The position numbers and the translations under genes are program-made. A stretch of DNA of 64,000 nt from Brachybacterium saurashtrense (GTDB lineage: Bacteria; Actinomycetota; Actinomycetes; Actinomycetales; Dermabacteraceae), in NCBI RefSeq assembly GCF_003355475.1, contig NZ_CP031356.1, positions 1,674,001-1,738,000 on the forward strand, read 5' to 3'. Under the pieces are notes generated by a model, which searched no databases, was not told the origin of the DNA, and saw only the letters and a list, made by a program, of their open reading frames with translations. This document shows positions 55,998 through 64,000 of the stretch, in pieces. Numbering within the stretch: the stretch's first letter is position 1; each line of letters begins with the position of its first letter.

Positions 55998-57001
55998 CGG
56001 CCGGCCGCCCGTTCGATCGTGCGCACGTCCGCCGCGGCCTCGCCGTCGGCCGCGAGCACGACGTCGGAGGGTCGGGGCCCGCGGCGCAGCGCGGCGAGCA
56101 GGCCCCGCAGCCCCACGCCCAGCAGGCCGCCGCGGTGGCGCAGCAGCAGCCGCAGCCAGCCCACCGCGGTGCTGCCGCCGTGGAGCACCCGCTCCAGCGG
56201 GCTGAACGACGTGGTGCGCAGCAGCGCCCAGAGCCGGTTGCGCACGTCGTAGTAGAAGCGCCCGCCGGGACCGGACTGCGCGTTGCCGAAGGCCGCGGTG
56301 CGGTGCTCGACCACGGAGGCGGGCACCTGGAGGCCACGCCCGCGGCGCAGCAGACGGCCGGTGTGCTCGAAGTCGTCGGACCAGATGAAGTAGTCGGCGT
56401 ACGGCAAGCCCAGGCGGCGCACGTCCTGGCCGTTCAGCAGTGCGGAGACGTAGCTGGCGGTGCGGATGGGCCGCCCGCCCGCCTCGGCGGCGTCGCGCCG
56501 CTCCCGGGCGCTCACCCCGAACCTGGTGCGCTGGGTGTTCATGGGGTGATCGCGTCCGTCCGTCCACACCGCGCGCGAGCTGAGCACGCTCAGGCGTGCC
56601 GGGGACGCCGCCAGGGTGTCCAGGAGGGCGCTCAGGGCGCCCGGGCGGGGCACGGTGTCGTCGTCCATCACCCATACCCAGTCCGCCTCGTGGCGCACGA
56701 GGGCGCGCGCGATGCCGGCGGCGAAGCCCCCGGCCCCGCCCACGTTGCGGCGGAGGTGGACCACGTCCGCCGCGAGCGGATGGGACTCGGCGACGGCGCC
56801 GCTGGCGTCCGTCGAGGCGTTGTCGATGATCACCACGGCGTCGGCCGGGCGCTCCTGGGCGGCGAGGCCGTCGAGGCATTCCTGCAGCAGTGTCTCGCGG
56901 TTGTAGGTCACCACCACGGCCACCACCCGTGCCTCGTGGGCGTCCGGGTGGGCCGTGCCGGTCTCCGGGGTCCGATCGCCGGTCGGTGCGGGATGGGTCA
57001 C
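55994..57001 (-). CDS. GlfT1-like galactofuranosyltransferase
   Basis: A 335-residue GT2 resembling Rv3782, which adds the first galactofuranose units to the lipid-linked primer. The start of the domain is VVAVVVTYNRETLLQECLDGL, then DNASTDASG, VMDDDTVPRPGALSAL, and the acceptor-side YFIWSDDFEHTGRLLRRG. It is the first gene of the glycan operon, transcribed leftward from the divergent region shared with the LCP gene. Other GalF or rhamnosyl transferases have similar motifs, so the exact acceptor is inferred from context. Confidence 0.83.
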   Translation of the reverse strand: MTHPAPTGDRTPETGTAHPDAHEARVVAVVVTYNRETLLQECLDGLAAQERPADAVVIIDNASTDASGAVAESHPLAADVVHLRRNVGGAGGFAAGIARALVRHEADWVWVMDDDTVPRPGALSALLDTLAASPARLSVLSSRAVWTDGRDHPMNTQRTRFGVSARERRDAAEAGGRPIRTASYVSALLNGQDVRRLGLPYADYFIWSDDFEHTGRLLRRGRGLQVPASVVEHRTAAFGNAQSGPGGRFYYDVRNRLWALLRTTSFSPLERVLHGGSTAVGWLRLLLRHRGGLLGVGLRGLLAALRRGPRPSDVVLAADGEAAADVRTIERAAGR

Positions 57002-57285
57002 TGCGCCTCCTGATGCTGGTCGGCGCCGCCGGGCGGCGCAGGCTCAGTCTACGGAGCGGCCCTGAACGCGGCCCGGGGCGGGCATGGCCGGGGTGTGAAG
57101 GTTCTCGGGAGGTTCCCCGCAGGGCATCGCGACGACCGTCCGGGGGCCGCGCGCCGCGCCCGCGGTGCCGCTACCCTGGCGAGCGCCCACTGCGCGGCGG
57201 GTGCTCGGCCCCGGTGCCGCAGCGGCCCGGAGCAGCACACGTCCGGGCACCCTCGACCCCGCACCGCGCCGGGAAGGAGACAGCC
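57002..57285. promoter_or_regulatory. Divergent promoter region of galactan operon and LCP gene
   Basis: There are 284 bases between two divergent starts. No gene was found. The only features are G+C-rich short inverted repeats, and no convincing consensus promoter boxes were seen. Confidence 0.35.
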
Positions 57286-58530
57286 GTGAGCGACCAGACG
57301 CCCCGCTCCCCGCGCCCCGGAGGCCCCCGTCGCCCGGGCGGCCATCGGGCCCGCGCCGGAGGCAGCGCGCGCCGCATCCCCCCGCCCGCCGACGGCGCCG
57401 CGGAGGGGCGCGGTCCGGTCCCCACCCGCCCGCTGCCGCGCGTCCCCCCGCCCACCACCGGGTTCCGCGGCGCGCAGGAGCACCACGCCGCTCACGGCGA
57501 TCCGGACCCCTACCGCTCCCCTGCCGCACCGCCCGCCCCGGGCGAAGGCGTGCCGCGGCGCGAGGAGCACCCGCCCCGTCGTGCGCGGCGCCGCCACCGG
57601 GTGCCGCGGCCGCTGCGCCTGGGCGCGACGCTGCTGGTGCTCGTGCTGGTGCTCGTGCTGGGCTGGGGCACGGGCCTGGCGCTGTGGTCGGACAGCCGCA
57701 TCGAGCACGTCGAGGCGCTCTCCGACGCGGAGGGCACCCCGGGCACCACCTATCTCATCGCGGGCTCCGACCGCCGCGACGGCGAGGCCGTGGGCGACGA
57801 CGGCACCGACGGTGCGCGCGCCGACACGATGATGCTGCTGCACAAGGCCCGCAACGGGAACAGCTACCTGATCTCCCTCCCCCGCGACACCCTCGTGGAC
57901 ATCCCCGGCTACGGCGGCTACAAGCTCAACGCCGCCTACTCCTTCGGCGGGGCCCCGCTCCTGGTGGAGACCGTGGAGCAGTTCACCGGACTCACCGTGG
58001 ACCACTACGTGGAGGTCGGCTTCGACGGGGTCTCCGAGGTGGTGGACTCGGTGGGGCACGTCAACCTGTGCATCGACCAGGACGTGGACGACGAGCGCTC
58101 GGGCCTGGTGATGGCCGAGGGCTGCCACGACGTGGGCGGGGAGCAGGCGCTCGCCTTCGTGCGCGCCCGCTACTTCGACCCCACCGCCGACATCGGCCGG
58201 CAGGCCCGCCAGCAGCAGTTCGTCGGCGCGCTGATGGATCGCGCCACCTCCCCCGCGGTCCTGTTGAACCCCGCGGCGCAGGTGAGGATGGCCGGGGCGG
58301 GCTCCGACGCGCTGATCACCTCCGAGGGCACCGGGATCGTGGACGTGGGCCGGATGGCGCTGACCGCGCGCAGCGCGATGGGCTCCGGCAGCACGCTGTC
58401 GATCCCTATCGAGGATCCGGAGTACCGGACGAACCACTCCGGCGTCGCGATCCTCACGGACGAGGAGGACGTCGCCGCGTTCTTCGCCGCGATCGAGGAC
58501 GGTTCCGCCGAGGTGCCGGCGCAGGAGTAG
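57286..58530 (+). CDS. LytR-CpsA-Psr (LCP) family glycopolymer ligase
   Basis: A 414-residue protein: an arginine/proline-rich cytosolic region (1-105), one transmembrane helix (about 108-128), and an extracellular LCP domain (about 150-390). Family motifs are ADTMMLLHKARNGNSYLISLPRDTLVDIPGYGGYKLNAAYSFGG and the later ALAFVRARYF. LCP enzymes attach wall polymers such as galactan to peptidoglycan, consistent with the adjacent galactan operon. AAGGAG lies six bases before the GTG start. Confidence 0.93.
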   Translation: MSDQTPRSPRPGGPRRPGGHRARAGGSARRIPPPADGAAEGRGPVPTRPLPRVPPPTTGFRGAQEHHAAHGDPDPYRSPAAPPAPGEGVPRREEHPPRRARRRHRVPRPLRLGATLLVLVLVLVLGWGTGLALWSDSRIEHVEALSDAEGTPGTTYLIAGSDRRDGEAVGDDGTDGARADTMMLLHKARNGNSYLISLPRDTLVDIPGYGGYKLNAAYSFGGAPLLVETVEQFTGLTVDHYVEVGFDGVSEVVDSVGHVNLCIDQDVDDERSGLVMAEGCHDVGGEQALAFVRARYFDPTADIGRQARQQQFVGALMDRATSPAVLLNPAAQVRMAGAGSDALITSEGTGIVDVGRMALTARSAMGSGSTLSIPIEDPEYRTNHSGVAILTDEEDVAAFFAAIEDGSAEVPAQE

Positions 58531-58544
58531 TGCTCCCGGGTCGA

Positions 58545-58564
58545 CGTCCGGCCCGGGCCGGACG
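58545..58564. terminator. 20-bp perfect palindrome between convergent genes
   Basis: A palindrome made only of G, C and one T/A pair per side sits in the 40-base gap between the LCP gene and the oppositely oriented GT2 gene. It can form a hairpin from either strand. Confidence 0.5.
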
Positions 58565-58570
58565 GTGCCC

Positions 58571-59299
58571 TCAGCGGAAGAGCATGTCGATGACGATGTT
58601 CACCGAGTTCAGCACGGACTGGCCCTTGGAGCGGGAGTAGTCGGTGTAGAGGATGTGCACCGGGTGCTCGGCGATGGTGAGCCGGTGGCGGCCGATCTCC
58701 TCGACGATCTCGGAGGCGTGCGCCATCCGGTTCTGCTCGATGGCGATCTTCTCGCAGGCCTCGCGGCCCAGCACGCGCAGCCCGTTGTGGGCGTCGGTGA
58801 GCTTCAGCCCGGTGGTGAGGTTCGTGTACCAGACGGCGCCGCGCAGCACCATCCGCTTCAGCAGTCCGGGCCGAGTGCGGGCGTCGAGGAAGCGGGAGCC
58901 GAGCACGAGGTCGACCCCCTTCTCCTCGCGCAGCGCGATCATCGCCGCGGCGTCGTCCACCTGGTGCTGGCCGTCGGAGTCGAAGGTCACCACCTGGCGC
59001 ATCTGCGGGTCCCGCAGCGCGTAGTCGATGCCCGTCTTCAGGGCGGCTCCCTGGCCCATGTTGAAGGGGTGGCGCACCACCACCGCGCCGGCCTCCTCGG
59101 CGATCCGGGCGGAGTCGTCCTGGCTGCCGTCGTCCACGCACACCACCAGCGGGTACCGGGTGCGCAGGGCGCGGATCACGTCCCCCACCACGGCGCCCTC
59201 GTTGAACAGCGGCACCACGAACCAGGTCGCGTCGGCGCCCGGGGAGGCGGGATCCGCGGGCGTGGGCGACGCCGGCGACGCGGGATCGGTCGGGTTCAC
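58571..59299 (-). CDS. GT2 of the polyprenyl-phosphate sugar transferase type
   Basis: A 242-residue transferase like dolichol/polyprenol phosphate sugar synthases. Key parts are WFVVPLFNEGAVVGDVIRAL, the nucleotide motif VDDGSQDDSA, NMGQGAALKTGIDYAL, the metal motif FDSDGQHQ and SRFLDARTRPGLLKRMV. It has no C-terminal membrane domain; partner DUF2304 genes often supply one, and such a gene lies in the divergent operon. AGGAG lies five bases before the GTG. Confidence 0.87.
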   Translation of the reverse strand: MNPTDPASPASPTPADPASPGADATWFVVPLFNEGAVVGDVIRALRTRYPLVVCVDDGSQDDSARIAEEAGAVVVRHPFNMGQGAALKTGIDYALRDPQMRQVVTFDSDGQHQVDDAAAMIALREEKGVDLVLGSRFLDARTRPGLLKRMVLRGAVWYTNLTTGLKLTDAHNGLRVLGREACEKIAIEQNRMAHASEIVEEIGRHRLTIAEHPVHILYTDYSRSKGQSVLNSVNIVIDMLFR

Positions 59300-59465
59300 G
59301 GACTCTCCTTCGGGGCGGCTGGGAGGGTGGGGACCCGCCGGACGGGGCGGCGCGGGATGCAGGATCGGCGACGGCCGATGAGGATACCCTGTCACGGTGG
59401 ACCGCCCCCGGGCGGTCCTCGCCGCGCACGCGGCATCTGCGAGGTGCACCACGAGGAGGATCACT

Positions 59466-60791
59466 GTGAAGACCGCTGTCGTCGCCCTGGGGAAGATCGG
59501 GCTGCCGCTCGCGGTGCAGTTCGCCGACGCCGGCCACGAGGTGATCGGGGTGGACGTGAACGCCCGCCAGGTCGAGCTGATCAACGCCGCGACCGAGCCG
59601 TTCCCCGGCGAGGCCCACCTGCAGGAGAAGCTCTCCGCGCTGGTGCCGGCCGGGCGCCTGCGCGCCACCACCGACTACGCCGAGGCGATCCCGGGCGCGG
59701 ACGCCGTGGTGATCGTGGTGCCGCTGTTCGTGGACGACGCCACCTGGGAGCCGGACTTCGCGTGGATGGACGCCGCGACCCGTTCCCTGGCCGAGCACCT
59801 CACCCCCGGCACGCTGGTCTCCTACGAGACCACTCTGCCGGTGGGCACCCTGCGCACCCGCTTCGTGCCGATGATCGAGGAGATCTCCGGGCTCACGGAG
59901 TCGGAGGACTTCTTCGCGGTGTTCTCCCCCGAGCGGGTGCTCACCGGGCGGGTGTTCGAGGACCTGCGCAAGTACCCCAAGCTGATCGGGGCGCTGACCG
60001 AGGAGGGCACGGCCCGGGCGCGCGCGTTCTACGAGTCCGCGCTGACCTTCGACGACCGCGACGACCTCCCCCGTCCCAACGGGGTGTGGGACCTCGGCTC
60101 CCCGGAGGCCTCGGAGCTGGCGAAGCTCGCCGAGACCACCTACCGGGACGTGAACATCGCCCTCGCCAACGAGTTCGCGCTGTTCGCGCAGGATCACGAC
60201 ATCGACGTGTACAAGGTGATCGAGGCCTCCAACTCCCAGCCCTACTCCCACATCCACCAGCCCGGGATCGCCGTGGGCGGGCACTGCATCCCGGTCTACC
60301 CGCGCCTGTACCTCTCCACCGATCCGGACGCGACGACGGTGCGCACCGCCCGCACCCTGAACGCCTCGGTGCCGGGGAAGCTGGTGGAGCGGGCCGCGTC
60401 CCTGCTCGGCTCGCTGCAGGGCGTGCGGGCCGTGGTGCTGGGCGCCTCCTACCGCGCCGGGGTGAAGGAGACCGCGTTCTCCGGCGTGTTCCCCGTCGTG
60501 GAGGCGCTGCGCGCCCACGGTGCCCAGGTGGCCGTGCACGACACCTTCTACGACGACGAGGAGCTGGCCGGCTTCGGTTGGACCCCGTACCACGTGGGCG
60601 AGGCCGCGGACCTCGTGATCGTCCAGACCAACCACCCCGAGTACGCCGATCTCACCGCCGCGGACGTCCCCGGCGTGACGCTCCTCGTGGACGGCCGCAA
60701 CATCACCACGGCCGAGAACTGGACCGGCACCCCCCGGCTCGTGCTCGGCGACGGCTCCGCCTCCACCCACCGGCAGGACGAGGGAGCCTGA
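59466..60791 (+). CDS. Nucleotide-sugar dehydrogenase (UDP-ManNAc/UDP-glucose type)
   Basis: A 441-residue NAD-dependent dehydrogenase making a UDP-uronic acid. The N-terminal NAD fold begins TAVVALGKIGLPLAVQFADAG, the catalytic Cys274 lies in VGGHCIPVYP, a lysine/asparagine set occurs in LAETTYRDVNIALANEFA, and the C-terminal domain in GASYRAGVKETAFSG. GGHCIPV and overall length fit the WecC/VipA branch slightly better than UDP-glucose dehydrogenase, but the substrate is not certain. GAGGAGG lies six bases before the GTG. Confidence 0.9.
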   Translation: MKTAVVALGKIGLPLAVQFADAGHEVIGVDVNARQVELINAATEPFPGEAHLQEKLSALVPAGRLRATTDYAEAIPGADAVVIVVPLFVDDATWEPDFAWMDAATRSLAEHLTPGTLVSYETTLPVGTLRTRFVPMIEEISGLTESEDFFAVFSPERVLTGRVFEDLRKYPKLIGALTEEGTARARAFYESALTFDDRDDLPRPNGVWDLGSPEASELAKLAETTYRDVNIALANEFALFAQDHDIDVYKVIEASNSQPYSHIHQPGIAVGGHCIPVYPRLYLSTDPDATTVRTARTLNASVPGKLVERAASLLGSLQGVRAVVLGASYRAGVKETAFSGVFPVVEALRAHGAQVAVHDTFYDDEELAGFGWTPYHVGEAADLVIVQTNHPEYADLTAADVPGVTLLVDGRNITTAENWTGTPRLVLGDGSASTHRQDEGA

Positions 60792-60795
60792 CCCG

Positions 60796-61221
60796 ATGGG
60801 TGAGCACGACCTGCTCCTCGGGCTCGGGCCCACGCTTGTGGGCAACCGCACCGTGATCATCCAGCTGCTGCTGGTGGCGGGCATCGTCGCGATCGTGGGC
60901 TGGCTGTTCGTCACCCGCGGCGCGAAGCAGCTCGCGGTGCGCCGCCTGCTGGTGATCGCGTTCGCGGTGTTCGCCGTGCTGACGGTGCTGTTCCCGAGCA
61001 TGCTCAGCCGGGTGGCGAACCTCGTGGGCGTGGGCCGCGGCGCCGATCTGCTGCTGTACGCGACGGTGCTCGTGCTGCTCGGGTTCCTCGCCCTGCAGGA
61101 GGCCCGGACCAAGGCGGCGGAGAAGCGCACCACCTACCTGGCCCGTCGGCTGGCGCTCGACGAGGCGGAGCAGCCCGCGGCGTTCCGCGGGCGGGCGCTC
61201 GGCCCGCGCGACGACGGGTGA
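60796..61221 (+). CDS. DUF2304 family membrane protein
   Basis: A 141-residue protein with three transmembrane helices (about 20-40, 50-68, 82-98) and a charged cytosolic tail. DUF2304 proteins are regularly encoded beside polyprenyl-phosphate glycosyltransferases such as the one divergent from this operon, so a role as their membrane partner is plausible. It starts four bases after the dehydrogenase stop and overlaps the next gene by GTGA. Confidence 0.83.
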   Translation: MGEHDLLLGLGPTLVGNRTVIIQLLLVAGIVAIVGWLFVTRGAKQLAVRRLLVIAFAVFAVLTVLFPSMLSRVANLVGVGRGADLLLYATVLVLLGFLALQEARTKAAEKRTTYLARRLALDEAEQPAAFRGRALGPRDDG

Positions 61222-63197
61222 GCGCGCTGCTCGCCCTGCTCGCGACCCTCGCGCTGGTCCTGGCGGCGGCCTACCTCCCCGGCGCCCTTGCGGTGCGAGT
61301 GCTCGGCGGGTCCCGCCTGCTGTCCCTCGCCCTCGCCCCCGCGATCGGTGCGGCGATCGCGGGAGGAACGGCGCTGCTCGCCCCCGCGCTCGGGGTGCGC
61401 TGGTCGCTGCTGCCGTTCCTCGGCGCCGCGCTGCTGCTCATCGCGGTGGCCGCGGGGCTGCGCCGACTGGGGGTGCGCCTGCCCGCGACCGTGCTCGACG
61501 GGCCCCTCGCCCCGAGCCGCGCCGTCCCGGGCCTGGGACTGTGGATGACCGGCGCGGTGCTGGTGGCGCTGGGCCCGATCGCCTGGCAGGCCGGCCGCGC
61601 CGACGCGGTGCTGGAGCGGTGGGACACCCTCTACCACCTCTCGGCGCTGGCCCGGATCCGGGAGACGGGCAACGCGTCGAGCCTGGCGGTGGGCGCCGTC
61701 TCGCAGAGCTCCGGGGATCCCTCCGCCTATCCGGCCGGATTCCACGCCCTCGCCTCCCTGGTGCCCGCGGTGGGCATCCCGGTGCAGCTCAACGGGGCGA
61801 TGCTCGCGCTGTCGGTGGTGCCCTGGCTGCTGGGCATCGCGCTTCTCGCCCGCGCGGTGTTCCCGCGGATCCCCTGGGCGCCGGGCGCGGCCGCCCTCGC
61901 GGCCGCCCTCGTCCCCGCCGCGCCCTGGGACGAATGGATCCACCTCTCGGCGATCCCGAACGTGGCCGGCGCCGCGGCGATCCCGGGGATGCTCGCCGCC
62001 GCGGCGGCGCTGTGGGGCGCCCTCCTGGCGCGCCTGGACGGCGGCGCGGAGGACGGCGACACGGAGGAGGGCGCCGCGGGCCGCACGCTCCTCGCGGTGA
62101 TGGGCGTGCTCGCGCTCGCCGGGATCGGCCTCACCCTGCTCCACCCCAACACCGCCGTGACCACGCTGCTGCTGCTCGCCGCGCTCACCGCCGGCACCAC
62201 GGCCGGTCGGTGGCGGCGGCGCCCGTGGCTGGCCGCGGTGCCGCTCGCGATGCTGCTGCCCTACCTGGTGATGACGTACTCGAGCCTGGGCGGGCACGTC
62301 ACGGCCTTCGAGGGCGGGCTGCGGGTGAGCGCGCTCACGGGGCTCGGGGAGATCGTGCTGGGTCTGCTCACGGTGTGGCCGATGGCGCTGGGCGTGCTGC
62401 TGGCGCCGCTGTGGTGGGCGGGGCTGGTGCGCTGCGCCGGGCGCCGCGGTCCGCGCTGGCTGGTGCTGGCCTGGCTGGTGATCGCGGTGCTGTACTTCGA
62501 TGCGGCGATCGACGCGCCGGCCGATCTCTCGGCCCTCTACTACCGCGGCCAGGACCGCATCGCGATGACGCTGGCGATGCTGTGCGCCGTGCTGGTGGTC
62601 CCCGGCCTGCAGCTGCTCGGCGAGGCGCTGCGGGCGCGCCTGTCCGCGCGCGGCGACTCCGCCGCGGGCGGCTCCGGCCCGGGCCGGGCCGGCCTGCCGC
62701 GGGCGGCGGTGGTCGTGGCCGTGGCGCTCGCGGTGCTCGCCGCCGGCAGCTCGGTGCCGACCCGCCTGGACAACGCCGCGAAGAACCTCGCGGCGGACTA
62801 TCCGGGCAGGGGCCGGTTCCTACAGGCCGACGAGCGCGCGCTGTTCGCACAGCACGCGCCGCAGATGGATCCGGACGGCGTGATCCTGGCCAGCCCGTAC
62901 TCGGGCGCCGCCCACCTGTACGCGCTGTACGGGCTGTCGGTGCGCCTGCCCGTGCTGGGGATGTCCTACTCCGACCTCGACCGCGACCTGCTGTACGCCA
63001 CGGAGGACGCCGCCACGAACCCGGCCTCCTGCGCGCTGCTGCAGGAGCACGGCATCCGCTACGTGTACCAGGAGACCCAGCCGTACCAGCGCCACAAGAC
63101 CTCCGACTCGGTGAACCTCGCCTCGGAGGACCTGGGCCCGGTGCTGTTCGCCACCGGGCACTCCCGCATGATCGAGGTGGACTGCGATGCCTCCTGA
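61218..63197 (+). CDS. Large DUF6541-like integral membrane protein
   Basis: A 659-residue protein with about 13 transmembrane helices and one large extracytoplasmic C-terminal domain (about 520-659, YPGRGRFLQADERALFAQHAP...VNLASEDLGP). It resembles actinobacterial DUF6541 proteins, which look like GT-C glycosyltransferases and probably use lipid-linked sugars. RWDTLYHLSALARIRETG near residue 135 carries the first-loop acidic residue usual for GT-C enzymes. GTG start overlaps DUF2304 by four bases. Confidence 0.75.
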   Translation: MSALLALLATLALVLAAAYLPGALAVRVLGGSRLLSLALAPAIGAAIAGGTALLAPALGVRWSLLPFLGAALLLIAVAAGLRRLGVRLPATVLDGPLAPSRAVPGLGLWMTGAVLVALGPIAWQAGRADAVLERWDTLYHLSALARIRETGNASSLAVGAVSQSSGDPSAYPAGFHALASLVPAVGIPVQLNGAMLALSVVPWLLGIALLARAVFPRIPWAPGAAALAAALVPAAPWDEWIHLSAIPNVAGAAAIPGMLAAAAALWGALLARLDGGAEDGDTEEGAAGRTLLAVMGVLALAGIGLTLLHPNTAVTTLLLLAALTAGTTAGRWRRRPWLAAVPLAMLLPYLVMTYSSLGGHVTAFEGGLRVSALTGLGEIVLGLLTVWPMALGVLLAPLWWAGLVRCAGRRGPRWLVLAWLVIAVLYFDAAIDAPADLSALYYRGQDRIAMTLAMLCAVLVVPGLQLLGEALRARLSARGDSAAGGSGPGRAGLPRAAVVVAVALAVLAAGSSVPTRLDNAAKNLAADYPGRGRFLQADERALFAQHAPQMDPDGVILASPYSGAAHLYALYGLSVRLPVLGMSYSDLDRDLLYATEDAATNPASCALLQEHGIRYVYQETQPYQRHKTSDSVNLASEDLGPVLFATGHSRMIEVDCDAS

Positions 63198-64000
63198 GCA
63201 CGCCCCCGCTTCTCCCGCCGCGGACGGGGCCCCCGCGACCGGGGACCCGTCGTCGGCGCCCGCCGCGCGTCGCTACGTCCCGCTGCTGGACGTGATCCGG
63301 ATCGTCGCGATCATCGGGGTGGTCACGGTCCATGTGATCGCCGATCACGTGGGCCCCGACTCGCCCCTCGCCGTGCTGCTGCTGCGAGCGCTGCTGGCGG
63401 TCGCCGTGCCCGCCTTCGTGATGATCTCGGGCGTGCTCAACCTGGACCCGGCGGCGATGCGGGACGGCACCGGCAGCTTCCTGGGACGCCGCCTGCGACG
63501 CCTGCTCCCCGCGACGGTGGTGTGGACCGCGCTGTACGTGCTGCTGTCCGTGGATCTGGGCGTGGAGCCGCTGCTCGGCGAGGAGACGGTGCGCGGCCTG
63601 CTGGAGGCCTCCACCTTCCCGCACCTGTACTTCCTTCCGCTGATCATCGGTCTCACCGTGATCACTCCCCCGCTGGTGGGCTATCTCGCCGAGGCCCCGC
63701 GCCGCGCCTGGGGCGCGGGGGCGGTCGCGGCCGTGTGGGCGGCGGCGGCGATCGGCCTGGGGCCGCTCACCGCGGGCCTCTTCGAGGAGCCGATCACGCC
63801 GCTGCGGCTGGGCGCGCTGACCTTCTTCCTGCCCTATGTGGGCTACTACCTGCTGGGCCGTGCGGCCTGGACGGCCGCCCCCACCGGACGGCCGATCCTG
63901 GCCGCGCTGGCGGCGCTCGGCACGGTGATGACGGCGGCGACGGTGCTCGCCTACCGGGCGGACTGGACCCAGGAGCCCCCGGGGACGGTGCTGCTGCCCA
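63187..64000 (+). CDS. Acyltransferase-3 family membrane protein, cut by the window end
   Basis: The first 271 residues of an integral membrane O-acyltransferase; the frame runs open through the end. After a proline/alanine-rich start, RRYVPLLDVIRIVAIIGVVTVHVIADHVG contains the catalytic-type His of the family, and FLGRRLRRLLPATVVWTALYVL matches the usual R/K-rich loop. About eight helices are in view. Such enzymes acetylate or otherwise acylate surface polysaccharides. The ATG lies inside the previous gene's end (11-base overlap), so it belongs to the same operon. Confidence 0.85.
   Translation, partial: MPPEHAPASPAADGAPATGDPSSAPAARRYVPLLDVIRIVAIIGVVTVHVIADHVGPDSPLAVLLLRALLAVAVPAFVMISGVLNLDPAAMRDGTGSFLGRRLRRLLPATVVWTALYVLLSVDLGVEPLLGEETVRGLLEASTFPHLYFLPLIIGLTVITPPLVGYLAEAPRRAWGAGAVAAVWAAAAIGLGPLTAGLFEEPITPLRLGALTFFLPYVGYYLLGRAAWTAAPTGRPILAALAALGTVMTAATVLAYRADWTQEPPGTVLLP

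Overview
The window is high-GC (roughly 72% by eye) actinobacterial chromosome. The gene set is that of a non-mycolate Micrococcales bacterium, most like Brachybacterium or another member of the Dermabacteraceae. This rests on WhiB1 next to PdtaS, WhiB2 in the manB/DUF3499/CofE neighbourhood, mtrA-mtrB-lpqB, SecA, HPF, and a galactan-export locus without arabinan genes. Strain identity cannot be fixed from the sequence alone.

Region 1 (1 to about 4,375) is the integrase-proximal end of an integrated mobile element with visibly lower GC. It holds the C-terminal part of a P4/D5-type primase-helicase, a 379-base non-coding stretch with a perfect long inverted repeat, a small TPR-like gene coupled to a TIR-domain gene, and a large serine integrase. 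The integrase start lies about 20 bases from a CpaF-type ATPase gene that stops after 153 residues, so the element appears to have integrated inside cpaF. The rest of cpaF and the other end of the element should lie left of the window.

Region 2 (4.8-13.8 kb) holds a YihY membrane protein followed by an SRAP (abasic-site) protein, then a NarL-type two-component system next to a MacB-like exporter, a small membrane protein, and whiB1 behind an 11-bp tandem repeat. Region 3 (13.8-31.3 kb) holds pdtaS, a DUF2505 gene, a cluster of DUF6912, MinD/CpaE-like, SAF/CpaB-like and BldC-like genes, a LysM/Rv3235-like operon, secA, an AlkZ-like glycosylase, hpf, comF, and lpqB-mtrB-mtrA.

Region 4 (31.5-42.4 kb) holds a five-gene membrane-protein/DUF4129/DUF4350/MoxR/DUF58 operon, a methyltransferase, a SpoIIM-like gene divergent from an RDD gene, then a phosphomannomutase fused to a zinc ribbon, DUF3499 and a degenerate metallopeptidase homologue. 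Region 5 (42.4-50 kb) holds DUF5719, a giant glycosyltransferase-like membrane protein, whiB2, and a CofE-TIGR03089 pair.

Region 6 (50-64 kb) is for cell-envelope polysaccharide. It has Wzt/Wzm-type ABC exporter genes, GlfT2-like and GlfT1-like galactofuranosyltransferases, UDP-galactopyranose mutase, another GT2, an LCP ligase, a polyprenyl-phosphate-type GT2, a nucleotide-sugar dehydrogenase, DUF2304 and DUF6541 membrane proteins, and an acyltransferase-3 gene cut by the window end. Together these would make, export and attach a galactofuranose-containing wall polymer.

No rRNA, tRNA, CRISPR array or insertion sequence was seen. The points most worth following are the TIR/TPR pair on the element, the inverted repeat beside the primase, the whiB1 upstream repeats, and an orphan ribosome-binding sequence in the hpf leader.
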